Source of the DNA: Prevotella sp. E13-17
GTDB lineage: Bacteria; Bacteroidota; Bacteroidia; Bacteroidales; Bacteroidaceae
Length of the DNA: 64,000 nucleotides
Direction of reading: 5' to 3'
NCBI RefSeq assembly: GCF_022024035.1
Contig: NZ_CP091787.1
Span: 744,001 to 808,000 of the forward strand
Program-made: the position numbers and the translations under genes
The notes under the pieces: generated by a model
Told to the model about the DNA's origin: nothing
The model's database searches: none
Seen by the model: only the letters and a program-made list of their open reading frames with translations
Part shown: in pieces, positions 1 to 7,574 of the stretch
How positions within the stretch are numbered: the first letter of the stretch is position 1
Layout of the letters: each line of letters begins with the position of its first letter

Positions 1-638
1 ATGCCGGCAGTCCAGCGGGGCATGGTGCGCAGTACGCGCAGTACCTCGTGATCGCAGGCTGGATGAAAAGAAGAAACCACCTTGACGTCGGTCACCGAAC
101 CGTCTTTGTTGACGATGAACTCTGCCACCACCTTACCTTGTTTCTTGGCTTGTTGCAGGTTGGCAGGATATTTCAGGTTGCGTGTGAGCCATTTCATAAA
201 CTCCACCGGACCACCGGGAAACTGTGGCAGATCCTCAACCACTCGGAAACTCACAGCCTCTTCGTCGGGTGGGGGAGGCGGTTCCATCTCGTCATCCACG
301 GCATCCATGTCGCTGCTGAGGTCAGTCTCTACAGGCTCTTCGTCCGTCTGTGGCTTGTTGTCTTGCGTTTGGTCGTCGGGCTTCACCACCAGCTTCATCG
401 TGGGCTTTGGCTCAGCCTTGGGCGCCAGCGCCAGCTCATCCTCTGTTCTCATCAGCGACGAGAGGTCTTCATCGTTGGACAACATCTCCAGCAGATCCGG
501 GTCGTCAAGGGGGTCGTCGGGGGTTATCGTGTACTCTAATGCCACGAACAAGCAAGCCAACGCAACAATCAGTCCCAGCAGGAACCGTTCGGTGCGCTTG
601 CCTTCCAAATCAGCCTTATCGCTCTTCTTTATCTCCAT
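1..638 (-). CDS. tonB: Energy transducer TonB, 3' end cut by window edge
   Basis: TonB carries proton-motive energy from the ExbB/ExbD complex to outer-membrane receptors. The visible 212 residues begin MEIKKSDKADLEGKRTERF, followed by one membrane anchor (about residues 20-36). Next is an acidic, Pro/Lys-rich periplasmic linker with a PPPPP run near residue 118. The TonB C-terminal domain then starts at QFPGGPVEFMKWL and continues through YPANLQQAKKQGKVV and the DGSVTDVKVV strand. The last visible residues are PRWTAG, so only the very end is missing. It is divergent from the exbB operon, which supports a joint role. The start follows a TACCTTTG promoter box. Confident in family; the receptor partner is unknown, although SusC and a copper-type receptor are in this window. 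Confidence 0.93.
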   Translation of the reverse strand, partial: MEIKKSDKADLEGKRTERFLLGLIVALACLFVALEYTITPDDPLDDPDLLEMLSNDEDLSSLMRTEDELALAPKAEPKPTMKLVVKPDDQTQDNKPQTDEEPVETDLSSDMDAVDDEMEPPPPPDEEAVSFRVVEDLPQFPGGPVEFMKWLTRNLKYPANLQQAKKQGKVVAEFIVNKDGSVTDVKVVSSFHPACDHEVLRVLRTMPRWTAG

Positions 639-646
639 TGACGCGG

Positions 647-705
647 CAAAGGTACTATTTTTCTTTTTAATTACGACATCTTTTGAAATATTATTATTAC
701 CTTTG
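647..705. promoter_or_regulatory. Divergent promoters for tonB and exbB
   Basis: A minus-strand -7 box TACCTTTG (654 to 647) lies 9 bases before the tonB start. A plus-strand TACCTTTG (698-705) lies 22 bases before the exbB start. Both match the Bacteroidetes TAnnTTTG consensus. No correctly spaced TTTG -33 box was found for the plus promoter. Confidence 0.7.
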
Positions 706-727
706 CCACGCAAAACGAAAAAAGATT

Positions 728-1519
728 ATGAAAAAGTTTTTGTTTATACTTGTCGTACTCCTGCTGACCATCGCCGCAGGCGAAATCATGGCGCAAGACA
801 GTCTGGCTAATATCTCTGTCGAAGAGATGGTTGGCGAAGAGGATATGGCTGCCTTGCAGGAGATGGCCGATGGCGACATGAGTTTCCACCAGCAGCTGAA
901 GACCAAGTTTGTGGAAGGCACGGCCGGCTTTATGTCGCTGGTAGCCATTGCACTGGTGCTGGGCATGGCTGTCTGCATTGAGCGCATCATCTATCTGACA
1001 CTGTCGGAAATCAACGCAAAGAAACTGTTGGAGGACATCGAGAAGAAGGTGGAATCCGACGATGTAGAGGGCGCCAAGACCCTGTGTCGTAACACACGCG
1101 GTCCTGTTGCCAGCATCTGCTATCAGGGACTGATGCATGTGAAAGACAGCATGGACACCATCGAACGATCTGTGATGAGCTATGGCTCGGTACAGACAGC
1201 CAAGTTGGAGAAGGGCTGTTCGTGGATACGTCTGTTTATTGCCATCGCCCCTTCGTTGGGTTTCTTGGGTACCGTGATCGGTATGGTGATGGCCTTCGAC
1301 CAGATACAAGAGGCTGGCGATACCAATGCCACGATTGTGGCATCGGGCATGAAGGTAGCCCTGATTACCACCATCTTTGGTATTATCGTTGCGCTGATTC
1401 TGCAGTTGTTCTATAACTTCATTCTTTCTAAGATAGAGCATCTGACCTCGCAGATGGAAGAATCGGCTGTTTCGCTGCTTGATATTATCTCAGAACAAAA
1501 GTCAAAGCAAGGGAAATGA
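728..1519 (+). CDS. exbB: MotA/TolQ/ExbB proton-channel protein
   Basis: ExbB forms the inner-membrane proton channel that powers TonB. The start at 728 gives MKKFLFILVVLLLTIAAG, a signal-peptide-like N-terminus. An upstream in-frame ATG at 683 lies before the -7 box and is unlikely. After a short periplasmic stretch come a membrane segment (about residues 63-85), a cytoplasmic loop, and the conserved TolQ/ExbB C-terminal pair of helices, including APSLGFLGTVIGMVMAF and the second at VALITTIFGIIVALILQLF. Length is 263 residues, normal for Bacteroidetes ExbB. It overlaps the next gene by ATGA (1516-1519). It is the first gene of a four-gene operon with two exbD copies. Confidence 0.93.
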   Translation: MKKFLFILVVLLLTIAAGEIMAQDSLANISVEEMVGEEDMAALQEMADGDMSFHQQLKTKFVEGTAGFMSLVAIALVLGMAVCIERIIYLTLSEINAKKLLEDIEKKVESDDVEGAKTLCRNTRGPVASICYQGLMHVKDSMDTIERSVMSYGSVQTAKLEKGCSWIRLFIAIAPSLGFLGTVIGMVMAFDQIQEAGDTNATIVASGMKVALITTIFGIIVALILQLFYNFILSKIEHLTSQMEESAVSLLDIISEQKSKQGK

Positions 1520-1827
1520 TAGACGTCATACTCTATACCATCTACATCCTGTTGGCCGTGGGCATTGGGCTTGCATTGTGGTCGGCACTGCGTCATGTAC
1601 GTGTGACACCGCTGATGCTGGGCGTAGCAGCAGGCATGTTGATCATCCTGACGCTGACCTATTTTCTGGCCGACACCACACCGCTGACCATCAATGGCCG
1701 TACGTTTGATGATGAGTTCTGGTTGCGCGTCAGCGACATGCTCATTTGGACATCGGTTGTGCTGATGCTGATAGCAGTCTTGGGTGTTGTGATCAGCGCC
1801 ACGGGGTTGGGACGTAAACTAAAGTAA
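1516..1827 (+). CDS. Small three-helix membrane protein of the exb operon
   Basis: No named family recognised. The 103-residue protein has three hydrophobic segments: about residues 4-22, 31-50 and 75-95. A polar loop (TTPLTINGRTFDDEFWLR) sits between the second and third. The start overlaps the exbB stop by four bases, and the next gene begins six bases after its stop, so it is translated with exbB and exbD. A role as an accessory subunit of the TonB energising complex is inferred from position only. Confidence 0.75.
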   Translation: MIDVILYTIYILLAVGIGLALWSALRHVRVTPLMLGVAAGMLIILTLTYFLADTTPLTINGRTFDDEFWLRVSDMLIWTSVVLMLIAVLGVVISATGLGRKLK

Positions 1828-1833
1828 TTGATC

Positions 1834-2430
1834 ATGTTTCGAAGACGAGAGCAGAGGGACGTACCCGAATTGAACACCACATCGACAGCTGACATCTCTT
1901 TCATGTTGCTGATATTCTTCCTCGTTGCCTCATCGATGGACGATGTGGACAAGGTGATGCCTCGCCAATTGCCCCCTCCCGAGGAGAGCGCTCAGGTGCA
2001 GGAGTTGGTGGTGAAGCAACGCAATGCCCTGGTACTGAAACTGGATGCCGACAACCGTCTTACTTGTAATGATGAGGCAATCACCCCCGAGGCGCTGACT
2101 GAGCGTGTAGAGGAGTTCGTGGCCAATACGAACAACGCTCCCTCGCTGCCAGAGAAGAGTCGCCGCGAGGTAAACCTGTTTGGACTTTGCGAGGTCAGCG
2201 ACAAGCACGTCATCATGATTGATGCCGACCGCGGTGCTACCTATGATGCCTATTTCCAGATGCAGAATGCCATAGCCCGTGGCTATATGCACCTGCGCAA
2301 CCAGCTGGCACTGCAGCACTTTGGCCGTCCGCTGACCAAATGCACGCCTGAAGAGCGTGAAGCTGTCCAGATGGTCTATCCTCAGCGTATCAGTGACCGC
2401 AGCGAGACAGAGGAAGGAGGTGAGAAATGA
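1834..2430 (+). CDS. exbD: Biopolymer transporter ExbD, first copy
   Basis: ExbD partners ExbB in the TonB-energising motor. The N-terminus MFRRREQRDVPELNTTSTAD is cytoplasmic. One membrane helix follows at about residues 21-38 (DISFMLLIFFLVASSM), containing the membrane Asp typical of ExbD. The rest is periplasmic. At 198 residues it is longer than classical ExbD because of an insert with Cys residues (DNRLTCNDE, FGLCEVSDK) before the usual IDADRGATYDAYFQMQNAI segment. The ATG at 1834 is preferred to an in-frame TTG at 1828. It overlaps the second exbD by ATGA. Confidence 0.9.
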   Translation: MFRRREQRDVPELNTTSTADISFMLLIFFLVASSMDDVDKVMPRQLPPPEESAQVQELVVKQRNALVLKLDADNRLTCNDEAITPEALTERVEEFVANTNNAPSLPEKSRREVNLFGLCEVSDKHVIMIDADRGATYDAYFQMQNAIARGYMHLRNQLALQHFGRPLTKCTPEEREAVQMVYPQRISDRSETEEGGEK

Positions 2431-2888
2431 GATTCAATCGCTATTCTTTCCGAAAGAAGCCGCGTCCCGATGTGCCCACGCTGAACACCGCCTCGCTGCC
2501 AGACCTGATTTTCACGGTGCTGTTCTTCTTTATGCTGGTGACCCACATGCGTAGTGCCGAGGAAAAGGTGCAATACACCATACCGCAGGGGCGAGAATTG
2601 CAACAGCTGACCCACAAGGCCGCCAACTGCTACATCTTTATTGGTCGCCAGCCTGGTGCCGCCCCCGACGAATACAGCATTCAAATCAACGATAAACTGG
2701 TGAAGCTGGCCGATGTAGAGAAATACGTAGAGGCAGAGCGTGCCAAAATGGCCAGTGATGACCAAGCCTACATGACTGTCACCATCAAGGCCGACAAGCA
2801 AGTGCCCGTGGGTTTGATTACGGACGTGAAGAAGGCGTTGAAGAAAACTTATGCGTTGAAAATCAACTATTCTGCCAGCGAAAAATAG
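2427..2888 (+). CDS. exbD: Biopolymer transporter ExbD, second copy
   Basis: Second ExbD paralogue, 153 residues. The N-terminus MRFNRYSFRKKPRPDVPTL resembles that of the first copy (charged, then PxLNTxSxxD). The single membrane helix is SLPDLIFTVLFFFMLV (about residues 23-39) with its conserved Asp. A periplasmic domain ends with TVTIKADKQVPVGLITDVKKAL. Its start overlaps the previous stop. Paired ExbD genes are common in Bacteroidetes and probably form heteromeric motors, which is an inference here. The operon ends here, followed by an inverted repeat. Confidence 0.9.
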   Translation: MRFNRYSFRKKPRPDVPTLNTASLPDLIFTVLFFFMLVTHMRSAEEKVQYTIPQGRELQQLTHKAANCYIFIGRQPGAAPDEYSIQINDKLVKLADVEKYVEAERAKMASDDQAYMTVTIKADKQVPVGLITDVKKALKKTYALKINYSASEK

Positions 2889-2889
2889 A

Positions 2890-2920
2890 ACATAAATGTT
2901 TTGATTTGAAACATTTATGT
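2890..2920 (+). terminator. 12-bp hairpin after the exb operon
   Basis: ACATAAATGTTT (2890-2901) pairs perfectly with AAACATTTATGT (2909-2920) across a 7-base loop. It stands right after the exbD stop. There is no T tract on the plus side, so termination is likely but not canonical. Confidence 0.5.
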
Positions 2921-2939
2921 AAAAAATGACTATAAAGTA

Positions 2940-2971
2940 TTTGTACAAATGGAAAAAAAATATTATCTTTG
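2940..2971 (+). promoter_or_regulatory. Promoter of the lrp gene
   Basis: -33 TTTG (2940-2943), 20-base spacer and -7 box TATCTTTG (2964-2971), 24 bases before the start codon. This is a textbook Bacteroidetes promoter. Confidence 0.8.
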
Positions 2972-2995
2972 CACGGATAATACATTATATAAGAT

Positions 2996-3484
2996 ATGGC
3001 AAATCAGAAACTTGATCGCTTAGATAAGCAAATACTGAAACTTATTTCTGAAGATGCGCGCATTCCTTTTCTGGAAGTTGCTCGCGCATGCAATGTCAGT
3101 GGTGCTGCTATTCACCAGCGCATCCAGAAACTGACCAATATGGGCATTTTGAAAGGCTCGCAGTTCGTGATTGATCCTGAGAAGGTGGGCTACGAGACTT
3201 GCGCTTTCATTGGCCTGAACTTGAAGAATCCCGAATCGTTCGACGAGGTGGTAGAGAAACTGAAAGGTATGCCTGAGGTAGTGGAGTGCCACTATACTAC
3301 AGGTAACTATGACTTGTTTATCAAGGTTTACGCCTTGAACAACCACCACCTGCTCACCTTTGTTCACGACAAGTTGCAGCCTCTGGGATTGGCGCGTAGC
3401 GAGAGCCTCATCTCGTTCCACTCGCCCATAGACCGTCCGCTCCCCATCGTTGACATGATCAACGCCGAGGAAGAGGAAGTTTAA
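2996..3484 (+). CDS. Lrp/AsnC-family transcriptional regulator
   Basis: 162 residues with the two-domain Lrp layout. The N-terminal winged helix starts MANQKLDRLDKQILKLISED, with its recognition helix near NVSGAAIHQRIQKL. A C-terminal RAM/ligand-binding domain starts about residue 65 and includes the typical VVECHYTTGNYDLFIKVYA. Such proteins sense amino acids and form octamers, but the ligand cannot be read from sequence. It has its own promoter and its last four bases overlap the stop of convergent folA. A second Lrp protein is encoded at 43.5 kb. Confidence 0.92.
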   Translation: MANQKLDRLDKQILKLISEDARIPFLEVARACNVSGAAIHQRIQKLTNMGILKGSQFVIDPEKVGYETCAFIGLNLKNPESFDEVVEKLKGMPEVVECHYTTGNYDLFIKVYALNNHHLLTFVHDKLQPLGLARSESLISFHSPIDRPLPIVDMINAEEEEV

Positions 3485-3960
3485 GCCGGTACATAGTCAA
3501 CAAAAGCATAAGCGTGCGAATGGCGCTCGTCGGTCGAGTGTTGTTCGCGCGCTTTCTCTTTCCACTGGCTGTAGTCGGGGAAGAATGTGTCGGCCTGTGC
3601 CGGCACATCGTCTATTTCGGTCAGACATAGGCGGTCGGCCTTGTCGATCAAGTTGCGATAGAGGCTGGCGCCACCAATGATATAGATGTCTTCGTCAGGG
3701 GCGCATGTCTTGATGAAGTCGTCCCAGCTTTTGAAACACTCACAGCCAGGCAGTTGGCTGACCGATGTTGACAGCACGCAGTTGCGGCGATTGGGCAGTG
3801 CTCCTTTAGGCAGACTCTCGAAGGTGCGTCGTCCCATCACGATGGTGTGGCCCGTGGTCAGCGCCTTGAAGCGCTTTAGGTCGTTGGGCAACCAATATAT
3901 CAGTTTATTCTCAAAGCCGATAGCCCTATTTTTGGCTACGGCAGCAATCATTGAAATCAT
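3481..3960 (-). CDS. folA: Dihydrofolate reductase
   Basis: Reduces dihydrofolate to tetrahydrofolate with NADPH. The 159 residues match the usual FolA length. Visible signatures are MISMIAAVAKNRAIGFENKL, the WLPNDLKRFK segment carrying the active-site Asp, TIVMGRRTFESLP for NADPH binding, and IYIIGGASLYR. It lies 37 bases downstream of thyA on the same strand. The pair is a classic unit, because thymidylate synthase produces the dihydrofolate that FolA regenerates. Confidence 0.96.
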   Translation of the reverse strand: MISMIAAVAKNRAIGFENKLIYWLPNDLKRFKALTTGHTIVMGRRTFESLPKGALPNRRNCVLSTSVSQLPGCECFKSWDDFIKTCAPDEDIYIIGGASLYRNLIDKADRLCLTEIDDVPAQADTFFPDYSQWKEKAREQHSTDERHSHAYAFVDYVPA

Positions 3961-3997
3961 ATTTAAAAAGTCTCCTCCCTTATGGAGTATAGCATTG

Positions 3998-4792
3998 TCA
4001 GACAGATACTTCGGCTTTAATGTGTGGCCATGGATCGTAGTTCTCCAGCTGGAAGTCTTCGAACTTGAAAGCGAAGAGATCCTTCACGTCGGGGTTGATC
4101 TTCATGGTGGGCAGTGGTCGCGGCTCGCGAGTCAGCTGCAGACGTGCCTGTTCCAGGTGGTTCAGGTAGAGGTGTGTGTCGCCGGTGGTGTGGATAAACT
4201 CGCCGGGCTGCAGTCCTGTGACCTGTGCCATCATCATGCACAACAGGGCATAAGACGCAATGTTGAAGGGCACACCAAGGAAAGTGTCGGCCGAACGCTG
4301 GTAGAGTTGCAAAGACAGTTTGCCGTCGGCCACATAGAACTGGAACATGGTGTGACATGGCGGCAACGCCATCTTGTTGACCTCGGCCACGTTCCATGCC
4401 GAAACAATCATGCGACGAGAGTTCGGATTGTTCTTGATTTGGTCCAACACATACTTGATCTGGTCAATGGCACCACCGTCGTAGTCGGGCCATGAGCGCC
4501 ACTGGTGTCCATACACCGGTCCCAGTTCGCCATTCTCGTCGGCCCATTCGTTCCATATTCTGACCCCGTGTTCCTGCAGATAGCGCACGTTGGTGTCGCC
4601 CTGAAGAAACCACAACAGTTCGTAGATGATGCTCTTCAGGTGCAGCTTCTTGGTCGTCAACAGTGGGAAGCCCTTGCTCAGGTCGTAGCGACTCTGCGTG
4701 CCGAAGATGCTGATGGTGCCCGTACCCGTGCGGTCACCCTTCTCCGTACCCTCGGTCAGAATGCGGTTCAGAATATCCAGATATTGTTTCAT
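3998..4792 (-). CDS. thyA: Thymidylate synthase
   Basis: Converts dUMP to dTMP using methylene-tetrahydrofolate. The start [20 protein letters not shown] gives 264 residues, the standard ThyA length. A longer in-frame start at 4822 would begin inside or before the promoter box at 4812-4819. Signatures: GDRTGTGT, the catalytic Cys in [31 protein letters not shown], and the C-terminus ending HIKAEVSV. Co-transcribed with folA downstream. Confidence 0.97.
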   Translation of the reverse strand: MKQYLDILNRILTEGTEKGDRTGTGTISIFGTQSRYDLSKGFPLLTTKKLHLKSIIYELLWFLQGDTNVRYLQEHGVRIWNEWADENGELGPVYGHQWRSWPDYDGGAIDQIKYVLDQIKNNPNSRRMIVSAWNVAEVNKMALPPCHTMFQFYVADGKLSLQLYQRSADTFLGVPFNIASYALLCMMMAQVTGLQPGEFIHTTGDTHLYLNHLEQARLQLTREPRPLPTMKINPDVKDLFAFKFEDFQLENYDPWPHIKAEVSV

Positions 4793-4811
4793 AATGGTAT
4801 TGTTTGGAGTG

Positions 4812-4819
4812 CAAAAATA
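4812..4819 (-). promoter_or_regulatory. -7 box of the thyA-folA operon
   Basis: CAAAAATA on the plus strand reads TATTTTTG on the minus strand, matching TAnnTTTG, 20 bases before the thyA start. Confidence 0.6.
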
Positions 4820-4887
4820 CATAAAAAAGCAGACACTGCCAAATAATCATCCTTGTATTTTCGGTTATACATCCGATGTGACTTTTG

Positions 4888-4919
4888 TTTGGTCGTTTCG
4901 TAATAATGATGTAACTTTG
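4888..4919 (+). promoter_or_regulatory. Promoter of uraA
   Basis: -33 TTTG (4888-4891), 20-base spacer and -7 box TAACTTTG (4912-4919), 28 bases before the uraA start. Confidence 0.8.
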
Positions 4920-4947
4920 CAGCCAAATTGAAACTAAATCTAAAATA

Positions 4948-6267
4948 ATGGAACAGCAAAATGCTATTTATGATGCCCGTCAGCTTGGTCTGCCACGCAT
5001 GATGGTGCTTGGTGTGCAACACCTTTTTGCCATGTTTGGCGCCACCGTACTCGTACCGCTTCTTACTGGTCTTGATGTCTCTGTGACCTTGTTGTTTGCC
5101 GGTATCGGTACGTTGATGTTTCATTTCATTTCCAAGTGGAACGTGCCTGCCTTTCTTGGTTCGTCGTTTGCTTTTCTGGGCGGTTATGCCTCGGTCAAGG
5201 AGATGGGCGTGGCTCAGGGACTCTCCGAGTCGTTGGCGCTCGACTATGCCTGTATGGGTGTGGCCTGCGCGGGACTCTTGTATTTCGTCATGGCAGCGCT
5301 CATCAAGTCTTTTGGCGTCAAGAAAATATTAAACTTCTTCCCACCGGTAGTCACAGGTCCCATCGTGATTGCTATTGGTCTGGTTCTGTCGGGTTCGGCC
5401 ATTGCTAACTGTCAGACCAACTGGGCCTTGGCCATCATCTCTATCGTCACCGTCATCACCTCGTCTGTGTGGGGCAAGGGTATTATTAAGATTATCCCTG
5501 TGCTGTTGGGCGTTGTGGTGTCGTATGTCATTGCCGCCTTGATGGGTGAAGTTGACTTCACACCTCTTGGCGAAGCTGCTTGGGTTGGCTTCCCCATTGC
5601 CAAAGAGCGCACCATTCTGGCCGTGTTCGAGGATGGTAACACCACGCTCATGCTGTCTTCTATCTTGGCTATCATGCCCATCGCCTTTGCTACCATCATG
5701 GAGCATATTGGCGACATGTTTGCCATCAGTTCTACGGTGGACAGAGACTTCCTTTCCAACCCCGGCCTGCACCGCACACTGACGGGCGATGGTCTGGCCA
5801 CGGCTGTCGCATCGCTCTTTGGTGCCCCAGCCAATACCACTTATGGCGAGAATACAGGTGTGCTGAACCTCACAAAGGTGTTCGATCCCAAAGTGATTCG
5901 CATTGCCGCCTGTCTGGCCATTATCCTGGCCTTCTGTCCTAAGTTCGCCTGTCTGGTGCAGCTCATGCCTGCAGCCACCATCGGTGGTGTGAGCCTGATA
6001 CTCTACGGTATGATATCGGCTGTCGGCGTGCGCAACCTGGTGGAGGAGAAGGTTGACCTGAAGAGCTCGCGCAACGTGTTTGTGGCAGCGCTCATCTTGG
6101 TGCTGGCCATCGGTGTGAAATATGGCGCCAACGACGACATCGCCTTTGGTCCCATCCACCTGTCGGGACTGGCCATCGCTGCCCTTGTTGGCATCCTGCT
6201 CAATGCCATCATGCCTGGCAAACTCGGTATGAAGGTGAAGTCGTTCAAAGGGAAGGAGAAATCATAA
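4948..6267 (+). CDS. uraA: Uracil/xanthine permease, NCS2 family
   Basis: Imports uracil (or xanthine) with protons across the inner membrane. The 439 residues show about 14 hydrophobic segments and NCS2 signatures: the GVQHLFAMFGATVLVPLLTG start, FFPPVVTGPIVIAIGL, ATIMEHIGDMFAI with the substrate-site Glu, and GAPANTTYGENTGVL. The N-terminal MEQQNAIYDARQLGLPRMM is typical of Bacteroidetes UraA. Monocistronic: own promoter upstream, and a strong hairpin terminator follows. Confidence 0.93.
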   Translation: MEQQNAIYDARQLGLPRMMVLGVQHLFAMFGATVLVPLLTGLDVSVTLLFAGIGTLMFHFISKWNVPAFLGSSFAFLGGYASVKEMGVAQGLSESLALDYACMGVACAGLLYFVMAALIKSFGVKKILNFFPPVVTGPIVIAIGLVLSGSAIANCQTNWALAIISIVTVITSSVWGKGIIKIIPVLLGVVVSYVIAALMGEVDFTPLGEAAWVGFPIAKERTILAVFEDGNTTLMLSSILAIMPIAFATIMEHIGDMFAISSTVDRDFLSNPGLHRTLTGDGLATAVASLFGAPANTTYGENTGVLNLTKVFDPKVIRIAACLAIILAFCPKFACLVQLMPAATIGGVSLILYGMISAVGVRNLVEEKVDLKSSRNVFVAALILVLAIGVKYGANDDIAFGPIHLSGLAIAALVGILLNAIMPGKLGMKVKSFKGKEKS

Positions 6268-6313
6268 ATTCCCGTATGCCTATGAAGTAGCCATTCATTC
6301 GCATTGGTATCAT

Positions 6314-6355
6314 AAGAGTGCCACAATTCCCCTCGGATAGTGGCACTCTTCTTTT
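6314..6355 (+). terminator. Terminator of uraA
   Basis: AAGAGTGCCAC (6314-6324) pairs perfectly with GTGGCACTCTT (6340-6350), followed by CTTTT. The stem and tail also form the left end of the 22-bp-period array. Confidence 0.75.
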
Positions 6356-6586
6356 ATAAAAGTGCCCCCTTTGCTCTGCAAGAGTGCCACTTTTGTCTGC
6401 ATTCCAGGGGCTGGAGATGATAGTTCCAGGGGCTAGACGTCACACTTTCAGGGGCTGGACAGAGTCAATCCAGGGGCTGGAATCATCGTTTCTGGCCCCT
6501 GGATTGGAGTCAAACTCAAAACTGTTGCTGGCCACAACCGAAGCTATTCTCGCATGAAAGTGCCTGTATGGGGCGGCAAAAGCATG
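6314..6586. repeat. 22-bp-period hairpin array, locus 1
   Basis: This fills the uraA-AEC gap. Five 13-bp units begin at 6403, 6425, 6447, 6469 and 6491, exactly 22 bases apart: TCCAGGGGCTGGA, TCCAGGGGCTAGA, TTCAGGGGCTGGA, TCCAGGGGCTGGA, and an inverted, imperfect TCTGGCCCCTGGA. The 9-base spacers (gatgatagt, cgtcacact, cagagtcaa, atcatcgtt) are unrelated. The left flank stays in register, with CTTTTG at 6390 and CCTTTG at 6368. AAAAGTGCCCC (6358) and AAGAGTGCCAC (6380) are also 22 apart. A GAAAGTGCC at 6556 is 198 bases (9 x 22) after 6358, and GGCAAAAGC follows at 6575. No coding potential: the period is not a multiple of three. Confidence 0.85.
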
Positions 6587-6626
6587 AAAAAAAGAAGTAA
6601 AAACTTGGATAGTAACGGGAATTTAG

Positions 6627-6635
6627 TTACTTTCG
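6627..6635 (+). promoter_or_regulatory. Possible promoter of the AEC transporter gene
   Basis: TTACTTTCG followed by cagccaaatta closely parallels the uraA promoter region (TAACTTTGcagccaaatt). It is a degenerate -7 box 31 bases before the start. Confidence 0.4.
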
Positions 6636-6665
6636 CAGCCAAATTAGAGAAAACAAGGATAGCGT

Positions 6666-7574
6666 ATGTTGGAAGTGATGATGACCCTGTTTGTCATTGT
6701 TGTGGTGGGATATGCCGCCGGCAAACTGGGATATATGGGAGGTGAGTTCGATCGCAAACTGTCGAGTCTGGTCATCAACTGGACTTGTCCGGCCTTGATT
6801 CTGGCGTCGTCTATGACTGGCGACATGCCCGATCGTAGGTATATCCTGCCGCTGCTGGGCATCAGCGCCTTTACCTATGTGGTGCTGACGCTGTTGGCAT
6901 GGGGGCTCTCGCGTGTGCTCACCAAGAATGCCGGTGACCGCGGCATCGTGGCCTTCGCACTGGTGTTTGGCAATGTGGGCTTTATGGGCTATCCAGTGGT
7001 GGCCAGCATCTTCGGTCAACAGGCGGTGTTCTATGCCGCCGTGCTCAACGTGGTGAACACGTTTGCCGTCTTTACCATCGGTACGATGATGATCACAGGC
7101 GGTCAGGGTAGCGACCGTGAGCGGTTCAACAAGAAGGTGCTCTACAGCACACCCATGCTCTCGGCCTATCTGTCTATGCTGATCGTGGCGCTGGGCATTG
7201 ATAACATACCTGCCTATGTGAGCCAACCGCTGACCATGATAGGTAACATCACCGTGCCGGCGGCCCTGCTGATCATCGGCTCGTCGATGTCGCAGCTGCC
7301 GCTGCGCGCCCTGATGGGCAACATGACGGTCTATGGCACCACGCTGTTCCGACTGGTGCTGCTGCCCGTGGGTGTGCACTTCCTCTGTCTGGCGCTGGGC
7401 TTCGATCCCTATGTGACAAGCATCAACACCGTGGTCATAGCCATGCCCGTGGCCACCTATGGCACCATCCTTTGTCTGAAGTACCAGCGCGACACCACGC
7501 TGATAGCCGAGGTGACGTTTATCACCACGCTGCTATCCATGATATCTATCCCATTACTAGTGATGTTGTTTTAA
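6666..7574 (+). CDS. AEC (auxin efflux carrier) family transporter
   Basis: 302-residue inner-membrane carrier of the AEC family, which in bacteria moves small carboxylates such as malate or malonate. Hydrophobic helices run throughout. Family features include VINWTCPALILASSMTGDMP after helix 2, FGNVGFMGYPVVASIFGQQA near residues 100-120, and the second half beginning around NIPAYVSQPLTMIGNITVPAALLIIGSSM. The substrate cannot be deduced. The last 18 bases overlap the end of the convergent RAYT gene. Confidence 0.88.
   Translation: MLEVMMTLFVIVVVGYAAGKLGYMGGEFDRKLSSLVINWTCPALILASSMTGDMPDRRYILPLLGISAFTYVVLTLLAWGLSRVLTKNAGDRGIVAFALVFGNVGFMGYPVVASIFGQQAVFYAAVLNVVNTFAVFTIGTMMITGGQGSDRERFNKKVLYSTPMLSAYLSMLIVALGIDNIPAYVSQPLTMIGNITVPAALLIIGSSMSQLPLRALMGNMTVYGTTLFRLVLLPVGVHFLCLALGFDPYVTSINTVVIAMPVATYGTILCLKYQRDTTLIAEVTFITTLLSMISIPLLVMLF

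Noticed and set aside
2890..2920. Operator for the lrp gene
   Set aside because: The stem lies directly after exbD and upstream of the lrp -33 box, so a transcript-end role is simpler, though autoregulation is not excluded.
6403..6503. CRISPR array (also at 38605 and 59288)
   Set aside because: Repeats of 13 bp and spacers of 9 bp are far too short, units flip orientation, and no cas gene is near.
6554..6745. 63-residue plus-strand frame after array locus 1
   Set aside because: It overlaps the AEC gene in another frame and has no family features.
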